Shown: in pieces, positions 1-6,664 of the stretch
Position numbering within the stretch: the stretch's first letter is position 1
How the letters are laid out: each line of letters begins with the position of its first letter
Assembly (NCBI GenBank): GCA_024681275.1
Contig: JAILBD010000016.1
Location: 1-12,760, forward strand
Source of the DNA: Erysipelotrichaceae bacterium
GTDB taxonomy: Bacteria > Bacillota_I > Bacilli_A > Erysipelotrichales > Erysipelotrichaceae
Reading direction: 5' to 3'
DNA length: 12,760 nt
Notes under the pieces: generated by a model
What the model saw: the letters and a program-made list of their open reading frames with translations, nothing else
What the model was told of the DNA's origin: nothing
The model's database searches: none
Program-made: the position numbers and the translations under genes

Positions 1-482
1 GCCATGATGCCGTGGTTCTTCAGGATCACACAGAGAGCGTTCCCCGCATATTTCACCGTTTCAATGCCCATCCCCTCATCGGAACTGATCGTGAACGGTG
101 CGACATTGACCTCGTCTTTCACCTCATCGACCAGGGTCGTGGAAATGAGTGGAAGCTTGTCTGCCACCAGGGAAAGCGCAGTCGCCTTTGGCTGATGGGT
201 ATGAATGACCGCGTTGATCTTTGGCATGTGGTTCAGGATGTAGAGGATGGCCTTCAGATCGCTCGTCGGCCGCCTGTTTCCTTCCACGATGTTGCCGTTG
301 AGATCGACGATGACGATGTCTTCCGCCACCATCGTGTCATAGCTCATCGCGCTTGGTGTGACCAGTACGACATCATCGATCTGCAGGGAGACATTGCCTC
401 CCGACATCCGCACCAGTCCGTATCTTTCCATCTTGCGAGCTGTTTCGATCAGCTCCAGTCTTTCCTTTTCGTAACGCATCAT
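1..482 (-). CDS. Class II aldolase/adducin-family protein, probable sugar-phosphate 4-epimerase or aldolase (partial, 3' end off window)
   Basis: The first 160 residues of a zinc-dependent class II aldolase-fold enzyme are present; the family is usually 210-230 residues, so the C-terminal quarter is missing. Visible motifs are SGGNVS (27-32), TPSAMSYD (42-49), PTSD (72-75), the zinc-binding HTH (His94, His96) and the third ligand in KNHG (His157). In L-fuculose-phosphate aldolase the position equivalent to Asp75 is the catalytic Glu73, whereas L-ribulose-5-phosphate 4-epimerase (AraD) has Asp76 there. This weakly favours an AraD/UlaF-like epimerase over an aldolase. The start at 482 overlaps the stop of the upstream epimerase gene as ATGA, with a G-rich Shine-Dalgarno (488-492) five bases upstream. 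A second in-frame ATG follows at once. It is the last visible gene of a three-gene sugar operon. The family call is firm; the substrate is inferred from context. Confidence 0.88.
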   Translation of the reverse strand, partial: MMRYEKERLELIETARKMERYGLVRMSGGNVSLQIDDVVLVTPSAMSYDTMVAEDIVIVDLNGNIVEGNRRPTSDLKAILYILNHMPKINAVIHTHQPKATALSLVADKLPLISTTLVDEVKDEVNVAPFTISSDEGMGIETVKYAGNALCVILKNHGIM

Positions 483-1147
483 CCGTTCCCCCTGACCTGT
501 CTTTCATATCTTCTGCCCATGTCGATGAAATGATCATAGGCCTTCTTGAAATCATCCGCTTTGAACACCGCGCGTCCGATGACCACACCATCCGCACCGG
601 CGCAGACCACATCCTTCAGGTTTTCATCGTTGATCCCGCCATCGACCCAGATCGGGACTTCTTCCTTCAGCATCTTCCTTGCCATCTCCACCTTCTTCAG
701 GACCGAAGTCTGGAAAGGAAGGCCCTTCATTCCGCTCACGACCGAGACCAGCAGCAGGATGTCGATGTCGTCTTTGTAAGGTCTGATCGTTTCGATATCC
801 GTTCCCGGATTCAGCGCCAGACCCGCCTTGATCCCGTGACCGTGGACCCTGTCGAGGAATCCTTTCACATCTTCCAGCGCTTCGACGTGGGCGCTGATCA
901 TTTCCACACCCGCTTCCGCAAGCTCATCGACATGGTCCATCGGATTCAGCACTTCCAGATGAACATCCAGAGGCACGCTCGTATAGGAAGCGATCCGGCA
1001 GACCAGATCGCAGCCGAAAGAGATCCCTTTGACAAAATTGCCGTCATCGATATCCAGATGGATGTGTTCAAAATCCTTTGCCTTGTCTAAGACCGTCTTC
1101 AGATCCAGAAGATCAGCCGAATAGATCGAGGGACTCACTGTGAACAT
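479..1147 (-). CDS. Divergent ribulose-phosphate 3-epimerase-family protein
   Basis: This 222-residue TIM-barrel protein has the usual length of the Rpe/AlsE family, which moves the C3 hydroxyl of ketose phosphates. It opens with SPSIYSADLL (5-14). The metal and catalytic set is kept: His30 and Asp32 (HLD), His63 (DVHL) and Asp169 (WVDGGI), with the phosphate-side GADGVVIGRAVF (184-195). However, the three conserved active-site methionines appear replaced: MDG by DDG (Asp34), HLMV by HLEV (Glu65), and LMSV by LVSV (Val134). The phosphate-loop consensus NPGFGGQ reads VSGMKGL. This argues for a substrate other than ribulose 5-phosphate. The start at 1147 lies 4 bases after the kinase stop and has AGGTGATG close upstream; longer in-frame starts would run into the kinase gene. 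A ketopentose- or ketohexose-phosphate 3-epimerase fits the operon. The exact reaction is unknown. Confidence 0.85.
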   Translation of the reverse strand: MFTVSPSIYSADLLDLKTVLDKAKDFEHIHLDIDDGNFVKGISFGCDLVCRIASYTSVPLDVHLEVLNPMDHVDELAEAGVEMISAHVEALEDVKGFLDRVHGHGIKAGLALNPGTDIETIRPYKDDIDILLLVSVVSGMKGLPFQTSVLKKVEMARKMLKEEVPIWVDGGINDENLKDVVCAGADGVVIGRAVFKADDFKKAYDHFIDMGRRYERQVRGNG

Positions 1148-1151
1148 CTCA

Positions 1152-2666
1152 TCACCTGCACCTTTCTGCCAGCAGATCGACCGCTTCCAGAGCGGCCTCA
1201 TATCGCTCGTATTTCTTCTGATAGATCCGCGCGTATTCCTGACGCGGCATATAGATCCTTCCTTCATGGACCATGCGCGAAACGCCTTCTTTCAGATCTC
1301 TGAAAGCTCCGCAGGCGATGGCAGCGCCGATCGCAGCCCCTTTTGCTCCGATCTGCGATCCTTCCAAAGTCTGTATCGGTATCTGCAAGGCGTCGGCCAT
1401 CATCTGTGACCAGACCTCAGAATTCGTGATGCCCCCGGAAAGCTTGGCGATCCGATAGGACGATACTGGCCTTTGCAGATTGTGCACATGATGCACGCTC
1501 GAGAAGACGACACCTTCATAGATCGCCCTTAAAAGCGAGGCACTGTCGTCTTTGGCGCTCATGTTCATGAAAGCGGCACCGGCATCCGGATCGCTGGCAC
1601 TGGCATAGAGATACGGAACGAAGATCACGTGGCTTTCATTCGGATCCCTTCCTTCTACGAGCCTGTTGCACATCCCGTAGATCTCCTCGTTCTTCAGACC
1701 GGGAGCGTACTCTCTGATGATCTTCTCGATATACCAGTTGAAATTGCTGGCGGAAGTCGGCGTCGAATCCTCCATCAGGAAGAGACCTTCCACATAGGAA
1801 GTCGTTGCGGTGTTGGTCCGCTTCTCATGATCCCTGGCCGCATCCCTGGTCAGGAACTCGTTGATCGACCAGGTACCGGCGATCAGACAGAGCTCATCAT
1901 CGGAAAGGATGCCGCTGGCCAGAGCATTGGCATCGATATCGAAATAGCCTGCCGCCACAGGCGTTCCTTCCGCAAGGCCCGTCTGCATTCCTGCCTCTTT
2001 ACTGATATATCCGGCGATCGCCGTGCTGTGCAGGATCGGCGGCATCTTCTCGAAGCACTCTTCTATTCCCAATATCCGGAACAGTTCGATATCATAATCC
2101 TGCCCGTCCTGATCGAACAGGCTCGTCGAAGAAGCTTCGGTGATCTCGCCAAACACTTCCCCTGTCAGTCTGTATCGCAGATAGTCCTTGATCGAAAGGA
2201 TCCATCTCGTCTTTTTCAGAACCTCTTCATCATTCGCCTTGAACCAGGGCAGAAGGACCGCCGGTTGTGCCGACCACAGCGTCTGTCTGGTCTTTGGAAA
2301 GAGCCTTCTTTCCGTGCCGTTCTCTTTGAACTCTCTGACCAAGTCGCTCGCCCTGTCATCCGTTGAAACGATGACCGGATAGACCGTTTCCATTTTCTCA
2401 TCTGTGAAGACAAGTCCGTTTCCATAAGCCGTGATGCCGATCGCCGCTATCTCTTTGCCATCGATACCGGCCTTTTCGATCGCCGTCCTGATGACTTCCG
2501 CATTCGCCTTCCACACATCATCCGCATCTCTTTCCGTAAAACCGGGATGCGGAGTGGAGATCGCGACCTGCAGTGCCGAAGAAGAGATCTCGTTTCCATC
2601 GAGATCAAAGATCGCGCATTTGATGTCGCTTCCCCCATTATCCAGTCCCAGAAGATACTTCTTCAT
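1152..2666 (-). CDS. FGGY-family carbohydrate kinase, L-xylulose kinase (LyxK)-like
   Basis: This 504-residue sugar kinase is close to the family's usual 500. It phosphorylates a ketose or polyol with ATP in the cytoplasm. The N-terminal LGLDNGGSDIK is the first ATP-binding segment, followed by PGFTERDADDVW and ITAYGNGL. The stretch TRQTLWSAQPAVLL closely resembles TRQTLWTGHPVSLL as I recall it from E. coli LyxK, and GTWSINEF, STPTSASNFNWY and YEGVVFSSVHH are also LyxK-like. The C-terminal domain has the second ATP site (LSGGITNSEVWSQMMAD, then GAKGAAIGAA). It is the first gene of the operon with the two epimerase/aldolase-type enzymes, so a pentulose substrate such as L-xylulose is a reasonable inference. 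Start choice: ATG at 2666 aligns with family N-termini but lies 11 bases from the G-rich ribosome site. A TTG at 2672, two codons earlier, has better spacing. The upstream ATG at 2714 is unlikely. Confidence 0.9.
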   Translation of the reverse strand: MKKYLLGLDNGGSDIKCAIFDLDGNEISSSALQVAISTPHPGFTERDADDVWKANAEVIRTAIEKAGIDGKEIAAIGITAYGNGLVFTDEKMETVYPVIVSTDDRASDLVREFKENGTERRLFPKTRQTLWSAQPAVLLPWFKANDEEVLKKTRWILSIKDYLRYRLTGEVFGEITEASSTSLFDQDGQDYDIELFRILGIEECFEKMPPILHSTAIAGYISKEAGMQTGLAEGTPVAAGYFDIDANALASGILSDDELCLIAGTWSINEFLTRDAARDHEKRTNTATTSYVEGLFLMEDSTPTSASNFNWYIEKIIREYAPGLKNEEIYGMCNRLVEGRDPNESHVIFVPYLYASASDPDAGAAFMNMSAKDDSASLLRAIYEGVVFSSVHHVHNLQRPVSSYRIAKLSGGITNSEVWSQMMADALQIPIQTLEGSQIGAKGAAIGAAIACGAFRDLKEGVSRMVHEGRIYMPRQEYARIYQKKYERYEAALEAVDLLAERCR

Positions 2667-2675
2667 CTTCAACTG

Positions 2676-2686
2676 ATCCCCCTTTT
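2676..2686 (-). promoter_or_regulatory. Ribosome binding site of the FGGY kinase
   Basis: On the minus strand this reads AAAAGGGGGAT. Its G run is 11 bases from the ATG at 2666 but 5 from an in-frame TTG at 2672. Five bases is also the spacing of the similar G run before the aldolase gene of the same operon. The TTG would add only two residues, so the choice has little functional effect. Confidence 0.5.
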
Positions 2687-2746
2687 CAAAACAGAGATCT
2701 GCAGATCCATTCATCTTCCCATGATCTTTTCGTGTTCTCTGCTTTC

Positions 2747-2776
2747 AATATATCACCTGTCCATTCGCGATGACAA
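2747..2776 (-). promoter_or_regulatory. Sigma-A-type promoter of the kinase-epimerase-aldolase operon
   Basis: The minus strand carries TTGTCA (2771-2776) as -35 and TATATT (2747-2752) as -10, separated by 18 bases; each box is one mismatch from consensus. An overlapping GATATA (2749-2754) would give 16-base spacing. Transcription would begin near 2740, giving a leader of about 75 bases before the kinase start. It is the best two-box promoter in the window. Confidence 0.55.
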
Positions 2777-2817
2777 ACCCTTCAGAAAGCGAGTGAAGAG
2801 AGGTCCTCTTTCTTTTG

Positions 2818-2826
2818 TGTTAAGAT
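2818..2826 (+). promoter_or_regulatory. Candidate extended -10 promoter of the S10 peptidase
   Basis: TGTTAAGAT gives a TGn-extended -10 (TAAGAT) about 25 bases before the peptidase start. No good -35 box is seen at the usual distance. A small odd palindrome, AGAGGTCCTCT (2799-2809), lies just upstream and could be a binding site or chance. The strong Shine-Dalgarno of the gene (AAAGGAG, 2836-2842) falls inside the resulting transcript. Confidence 0.35.
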
Positions 2827-2850
2827 GAAGACTGTAAAGGAGCGTCCCCT

Positions 2851-4302
2851 ATGATCTATAATACAGAAACATTCAAAGCCGATAAGTTCACGCCTGCCCG
2901 CTTCGAATCTGACGGTTCCGTCAAGATCGGCGGCAAGAAGATCCCTTATCACACCGTCAGTGAAGACAACGTCTTCTACAACAAGAATGGTGAACCGATC
3001 GCCTCGATCTTCTCCTATTCCTACTTCCGTTCCGACGTCAAAGACACAAAAGATCGCCCGGTCATCTTCGGCTACAACGGCGGCCCCGGCAGCTCATCCA
3101 TGTATGTCCACGCCGGCTTCCTCGGAGCAAGAAGGATCACCTACGGCGAACCTGACCGCCCTTCCTCTTTCGGCCCTTACGAGGTCATCGACAACCCTGA
3201 ATGCCTCCTGGATGTGGCGGATATCGTTCTCGTCGATCCGGTCGGTACCGGCTACGGCGTCCTGATCGATCCGGAAGAAGGCAAGAACTTCCTGGGCATC
3301 GAAGAAGATGCGGAAGCGCTGCTGAACTTCATCGAAGCGTGGCTGCGCCGCTATGACAGGATCCTGTCACCGAAATACCTGGTCGGTGAAAGCTACGGCT
3401 GCACCAGATCGGCAGAAGCTGCCGGCATCGCTGCGACCAGAGGCAAAGAGAGATCCTACGGCATCGCCTTCGACGGCATCGTCATGATCGGCAACACCGT
3501 CACTGTCGGCGAATACTTCGGGCAGGGCCTGCCGGTCGAACGATCCGTGCTGGGCTTCCCGACCTATGCCGCAGTCAACTGGTTCCACAACAAACCTTCC
3601 CGCAGGAAAGTCGAAGACTTCGTCAAAGAAGCCAAGAAGTTCGCGGACGAGGAATACTTCCCGGCTCTTTACAAAGGTGAAGAGATCAGCGAAAAAGAAA
3701 AGGAGCACATCATCGATAGAGTCAGCTACTATACCGGCGTCTCCAAAGAATACCTGATCAGAAACGGCCTCAAGATCGACGATGCGACCTTCCGTCAGGA
3801 AGTCATCCGTTCAAAAGGAAAGGCTGTCTCCAGATACGACGGCAGGATCACCAGAGAGATGCTGGAACCGCAGGTCGACGAGGAACAGAAAGCCCTCTGG
3901 GACGACGCGACCGCTGATCGCTACTCTTCCTACTTCTACGCCGCGACAGTCGGTGATCTGCTTCCGGGACTGGGCGTCAAGCTCGACCGCAGCTACGTGA
4001 GTTCCGCCAACTACTATATGGACTGGAACAAAAAAGTCGAATTCGGCACGACCGGTGAACAGCTGCGCAACGCCATGACCAGAAGACACGGCATGCGCGT
4101 CTTCTTCGCCAACGGCTGGTTCGACCTCTGCACCGAGACTGGATTCGTCTACCACACCCTGGCGCACGCCGGACTGCCAAAGGACCGCACCTTCTTCAAA
4201 GGTTACAAATCCGGTCACATGATCTACATCGGCGAAGACAACATCAAAGAACTCACGGACGACATCCGCAAGTTCATCCTCGGCAAAGATCCGACGAAAT
4301 AA
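2851..4302 (+). CDS. S10-family serine carboxypeptidase-like peptidase, cytoplasmic
   Basis: This 483-residue alpha/beta-hydrolase-fold peptidase would cleave single residues from peptide C-termini. The S10 marks are clear: the oxyanion segment GYNGGPGSSS (74-83), the nucleophile in GESYG (Ser181), the acid in ANGWFDLCTE (Asp425) and the base in KSGHMIY (His456). The stretch between Ser181 and Asp425, with many charged residues around 250-330, is the expected cap insertion. There is no signal peptide or membrane segment, so it probably acts in the cytoplasm. The start is secured by AAAGGAG eight bases upstream. The gene stands alone: divergent from the sugar operon and closed by a strong terminator right after the stop. 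It could recycle peptides. Acyltransferase or esterase activity, known for some S10 relatives, cannot be excluded from sequence. Confidence 0.88.
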   Translation: MIYNTETFKADKFTPARFESDGSVKIGGKKIPYHTVSEDNVFYNKNGEPIASIFSYSYFRSDVKDTKDRPVIFGYNGGPGSSSMYVHAGFLGARRITYGEPDRPSSFGPYEVIDNPECLLDVADIVLVDPVGTGYGVLIDPEEGKNFLGIEEDAEALLNFIEAWLRRYDRILSPKYLVGESYGCTRSAEAAGIAATRGKERSYGIAFDGIVMIGNTVTVGEYFGQGLPVERSVLGFPTYAAVNWFHNKPSRRKVEDFVKEAKKFADEEYFPALYKGEEISEKEKEHIIDRVSYYTGVSKEYLIRNGLKIDDATFRQEVIRSKGKAVSRYDGRITREMLEPQVDEEQKALWDDATADRYSSYFYAATVGDLLPGLGVKLDRSYVSSANYYMDWNKKVEFGTTGEQLRNAMTRRHGMRVFFANGWFDLCTETGFVYHTLAHAGLPKDRTFFKGYKSGHMIYIGEDNIKELTDDIRKFILGKDPTK

Positions 4303-4312
4303 AAAAGAAAAG

Positions 4313-4335
4313 AGGCTCTGCATCATGCAGAGCCT
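4313..4335. terminator. Bidirectional intrinsic terminator between S10 peptidase and malic enzyme
   Basis: A perfect 10-base-pair hairpin (AGGCTCTGCA and TGCAGAGCCT, loop TCA) has a T-rich tail on its right (TTTCTT) and an A-rich run on its left, which is U-rich on the other strand. It lies 10 bases after the peptidase stop and 13 bases after the malic enzyme stop, so it should end both convergent transcripts. Confidence 0.88.
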
Positions 4336-4348
4336 TTCTTATGAATGA

Positions 4349-5521
4349 TCAGATCCTGGCGACGCCGCTGTCTCTGGCAGCCTGCGCGACCGCCTTCGCA
4401 ACGGCCTCTCCGACCCTCGGGTCGAACGCCTTTGGCAGGATGTATTCCTCGTTGAGTTCCTCATCGGAGACGAGATCAGACAGGGCTTTTGCCGCTGCCA
4501 GCTTCATCTCTTCGTTGATGTCGCTCGCCCTGACATCAAAGGTCCCTCTGAACACGCCCGGGAAAGCCAGGACGTTGTTGACCTGATTGGGATAATCGCT
4601 CCTTCCGGTGGCGATGACTCTCGCACCGCCCTCTTTCGCATCCTCAGGAGAGATCTCCGGCATCGGATTGGCGCAGGCGAATACGATCGCATCTTTGTTC
4701 ATCGTCGCGACCATCTCTTTTGTGATCGTGTTTGGTGCGGAGACACCGATGAAGATATCAGCACCTTTGATCACGTCCTTCAGGGCACCTTTTTCCTTCT
4801 CCCTGTTGGTGCACAGGGACATCTCTTCCTTGATCCAGTTGAGCCCTTCCCTGCCCTCATAGATCGCACCTTTGCGGTCCGTCATGACGATGTTCCTGTA
4901 GCCCGCTGAAAGAAGCAGCTTGACGATGGAGATCGCGGCAGCTCCCGCACCGGATGTGACGATCTTCACATCCTCTTTTTTCTTGCCGACGACCTTCATG
5001 GCGTTGGTCAGTCCGGCGAGGGTGATGATCGCTGTTCCGTGCTGGTCATCGTGGAAGATCGGGATATCGCATTTCTCCTTCAGTTTCCTTTCGATCTCGA
5101 AGCAGCGCGGTGAAGAGATGTCTTCCAGGTTGATGCCACCGAAGGAACCGGAGATCAGATAGACCGTGTTGACGATCTCGTCGACATCTTTCGACTTGAT
5201 GCAGATCGGGAAGGCATCGACGTTGCCGAAAGACTTGAAGAGGACGCATTTCCCTTCCATGACCGGCATGCCCGCTTCCGGGCCGATGTCTCCGAGGCCA
5301 AGTACCGCCGTGCCATCGGTGACGACGGCGCAGAGATTGTGTCTCCTGGTCAGTTCATAACTCAGATCGATATCCTTTTCGATCTCCAGACAAGGTTGTG
5401 CGACACCCGGCGTGTAGGCGAGCGTCAGGGCTTCCTTGGAATCGACAGGGACTCTCGGTGTGACCTCGATCTTGCCTTTCCACTCTTTGTGCAAGCGCAG
5501 CGATTCTTTCATGACATCCAT
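4349..5521 (-). CDS. NAD(P)-dependent malic enzyme (decarboxylating)
   Basis: This 390-residue enzyme makes pyruvate, CO2 and reduced cofactor from malate. It is the short bacterial form (like B. subtilis YtsJ), without the phosphotransacetylase-like tail of MaeB. Visible features are the catalytic Tyr36 in YTPGVA, Lys91 in EGKCVLFK, the divalent-metal residues Glu133-Asp134 (NLEDISSP) and Asp159 (FHDDQHGTA), the dinucleotide loop SGAGAAA (190-196), TDRKGAIYEGR after the next strand, and ACANPMPE. Cofactor preference cannot be read from this. An ATG at 5527 overlaps the stop of the upstream dehydrogenase, but AGGAGG (5529-5534) is only 1 base from it and 7 bases from the ATG at 5521, so 5521 is preferred. 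It is the last gene of a three-gene operon and ends at a strong terminator. Confidence 0.95.
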   Translation of the reverse strand: MDVMKESLRLHKEWKGKIEVTPRVPVDSKEALTLAYTPGVAQPCLEIEKDIDLSYELTRRHNLCAVVTDGTAVLGLGDIGPEAGMPVMEGKCVLFKSFGNVDAFPICIKSKDVDEIVNTVYLISGSFGGINLEDISSPRCFEIERKLKEKCDIPIFHDDQHGTAIITLAGLTNAMKVVGKKKEDVKIVTSGAGAAAISIVKLLLSAGYRNIVMTDRKGAIYEGREGLNWIKEEMSLCTNREKEKGALKDVIKGADIFIGVSAPNTITKEMVATMNKDAIVFACANPMPEISPEDAKEGGARVIATGRSDYPNQVNNVLAFPGVFRGTFDVRASDINEEMKLAAAKALSDLVSDEELNEEYILPKAFDPRVGEAVAKAVAQAARDSGVARI

Positions 5522-5523
5522 TT

Positions 5524-6639
5524 TCATGCCTCCTCGAACGGGAATCTATATGGAAGCTGATGTTCATCGCGCAAAGCGATCAGCTCCTTCTGAACAGCCT
5601 CATTGACAGGAACGCCCTTGTCTTTTCTCTCGAGCCAGACGAGGTATTCCTTCTCGCCTGCCGTGTAGATGCGATCGTGTCCCGGTGCCTTCATGCTGGC
5701 GCGGAGGTCGCGACAGATCTGGCCGGCGATCCTGCGGAACGTATCGATGCCCATGAAGGCTTCCGGATCGACGACGAAGAAGAAATGACCCAGATGATAC
5801 ATCTGCGCTTTGCCTTCCGGTGAAACGCCGCTCAGTGCCTTCATGAATTCACCGCCAGCCAAGGCAGATGAAAGGATCTCGACGACAGTCGCATAGCCGT
5901 AGCCCTTGTAACCGCACATCTCATCACCCGGACCGCCGCCCAACGGCGCAAGCGCGGCCTTTCCTTCCGTCAGCATCTTCAGGATGGCCTTTGAATCCGT
6001 GACCACGGAACCATCGTGTGTGACTACCATGCCGGCAGGCGTCTCTTTGCCGGATCTGGCGTAGTATTCGATCTTTCCTCTCTGCACGATCGAAGTCGCG
6101 CAGTCGAGCGTGAACGGGAACTCCTCATCCGTCGGCAGCGAGAAAGTCAGCGGGTTGGTACCCAGCATGTTTTCAACGCCGAAAGTCGGAGCGATCGATG
6201 GTCTGGCATTGGTGCCGGTGATGCCGATCAGGCCCTGCTTGGCCGCCATATCGGTCCAGTATCCGGCAATGCCGTAGTGCGTGGAATTGCGGATGGCGCC
6301 GCCGGCCATGCCGTTCTCTTTTGCCTTGGCGATCAGCTTTTCCATCATCGCATGCGCAGCCACCATGCCCATTCCATCGTGGGCATCCATGACCACTGTC
6401 GTAGGTGTCTCTTTGACGATCTCAAGGTCTGTCACCGGCAGCAGTGTGCCTTTGACGATCCTGTCGATATAGATCGGCTTGAATCTGTTGCAGCCATGGC
6501 TTTCAATGCCCCTTCTGTCCGATTCCAGCAGGACGTCCGCGCAGATCTTTGCGTCTTCTTCCGGTACTCCATACGCCTTGAATACATCGATCATAAAGTC
6601 ATTCATCAGTTCCCATGGAACATAAGGTCTGTTCTCCAT
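5524..6639 (-). CDS. LDH2/MDH2-family (YlbC/YiaK-type) NAD(P)-dependent 2-hydroxyacid oxidoreductase, probable malate dehydrogenase
   Basis: This 371-residue enzyme belongs to the non-Rossmann malate/L-lactate/ureidoglycolate dehydrogenase family, which interconverts 2-hydroxy and 2-oxo acids. Family signatures are GIESHGCNRF (His48), RNSTHYGIAGYW (catalytic His121), GTNARPSIAPTFG, MLGTNPLTFSLP, CATSIVQRGKIE, the GGGPGDEMCGYKGYGYA segment with VEILSSALAGG, and GHFFFVVDPEAF near the C-terminus. The start at 6639 has AGGAGG (6646-6651) six bases upstream; the ATG at 6657 lies beyond that site. Its stop overlaps the first malic enzyme ATG, so the two are likely translated together. That makes malate (oxaloacetate) the best guess. 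Family relatives act on lactate, ureidoglycolate, sulfolactate and 2,3-diketogulonate. The last (YiaK) is notable given the nearby LyxK-like kinase, but that kinase is on another transcript. Confidence 0.9.
   Translation of the reverse strand: MENRPYVPWELMNDFMIDVFKAYGVPEEDAKICADVLLESDRRGIESHGCNRFKPIYIDRIVKGTLLPVTDLEIVKETPTTVVMDAHDGMGMVAAHAMMEKLIAKAKENGMAGGAIRNSTHYGIAGYWTDMAAKQGLIGITGTNARPSIAPTFGVENMLGTNPLTFSLPTDEEFPFTLDCATSIVQRGKIEYYARSGKETPAGMVVTHDGSVVTDSKAILKMLTEGKAALAPLGGGPGDEMCGYKGYGYATVVEILSSALAGGEFMKALSGVSPEGKAQMYHLGHFFFVVDPEAFMGIDTFRRIAGQICRDLRASMKAPGHDRIYTAGEKEYLVWLERKDKGVPVNEAVQKELIALRDEHQLPYRFPFEEA
5529..5534 (-). promoter_or_regulatory. Ribosome binding site deciding the malic enzyme start
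   Basis: AGGAGG on the minus strand is 1 base from the overlapping ATG at 5527 and 7 bases from the ATG at 5521. The spacing makes the second ATG the likely start, even though the first gives the neat ATGA overlap with the preceding gene. Confidence 0.65.
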
Positions 6640-6664
6640 CTTCTTCCTCCTAATCATTCATCTA

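Noticed and set aside
530..1090. Long plus-strand open frame opposite the epimerase gene
   Set aside because: Its protein is rich in Asp, Arg, His, Ile and Phe, typical of antisense translation. It lacks a ribosome site and lies wholly over a well-supported gene.
1148..1267. Longer N-terminus for the epimerase
   Set aside because: It would overlap the kinase's 3' end. The family's N-terminus begins near FTVSPSI, and AGGTGATG precedes the ATG at 1147.
1629..2366. 245-codon plus-strand frame opposite the FGGY kinase
   Set aside because: The kinase motifs on the other strand are unambiguous, and this frame has no recognisable domain or ribosome site.
3811..4326. 171-codon minus-strand frame opposite the S10 peptidase
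   Set aside because: It covers the peptidase's catalytic Asp and His region and runs through the terminator hairpin; no domain is seen.
5524..6639. Dehydrogenase as YiaK (2,3-diketo-L-gulonate reductase) acting with the LyxK-like kinase
   Set aside because: The combination recalls the E. coli yia operon, but the gene is on a separate transcript beyond a strong terminator and is coupled to malic enzyme. Its NSTHYGIAGYW region fits other LDH2/MDH2 members better than YiaK.
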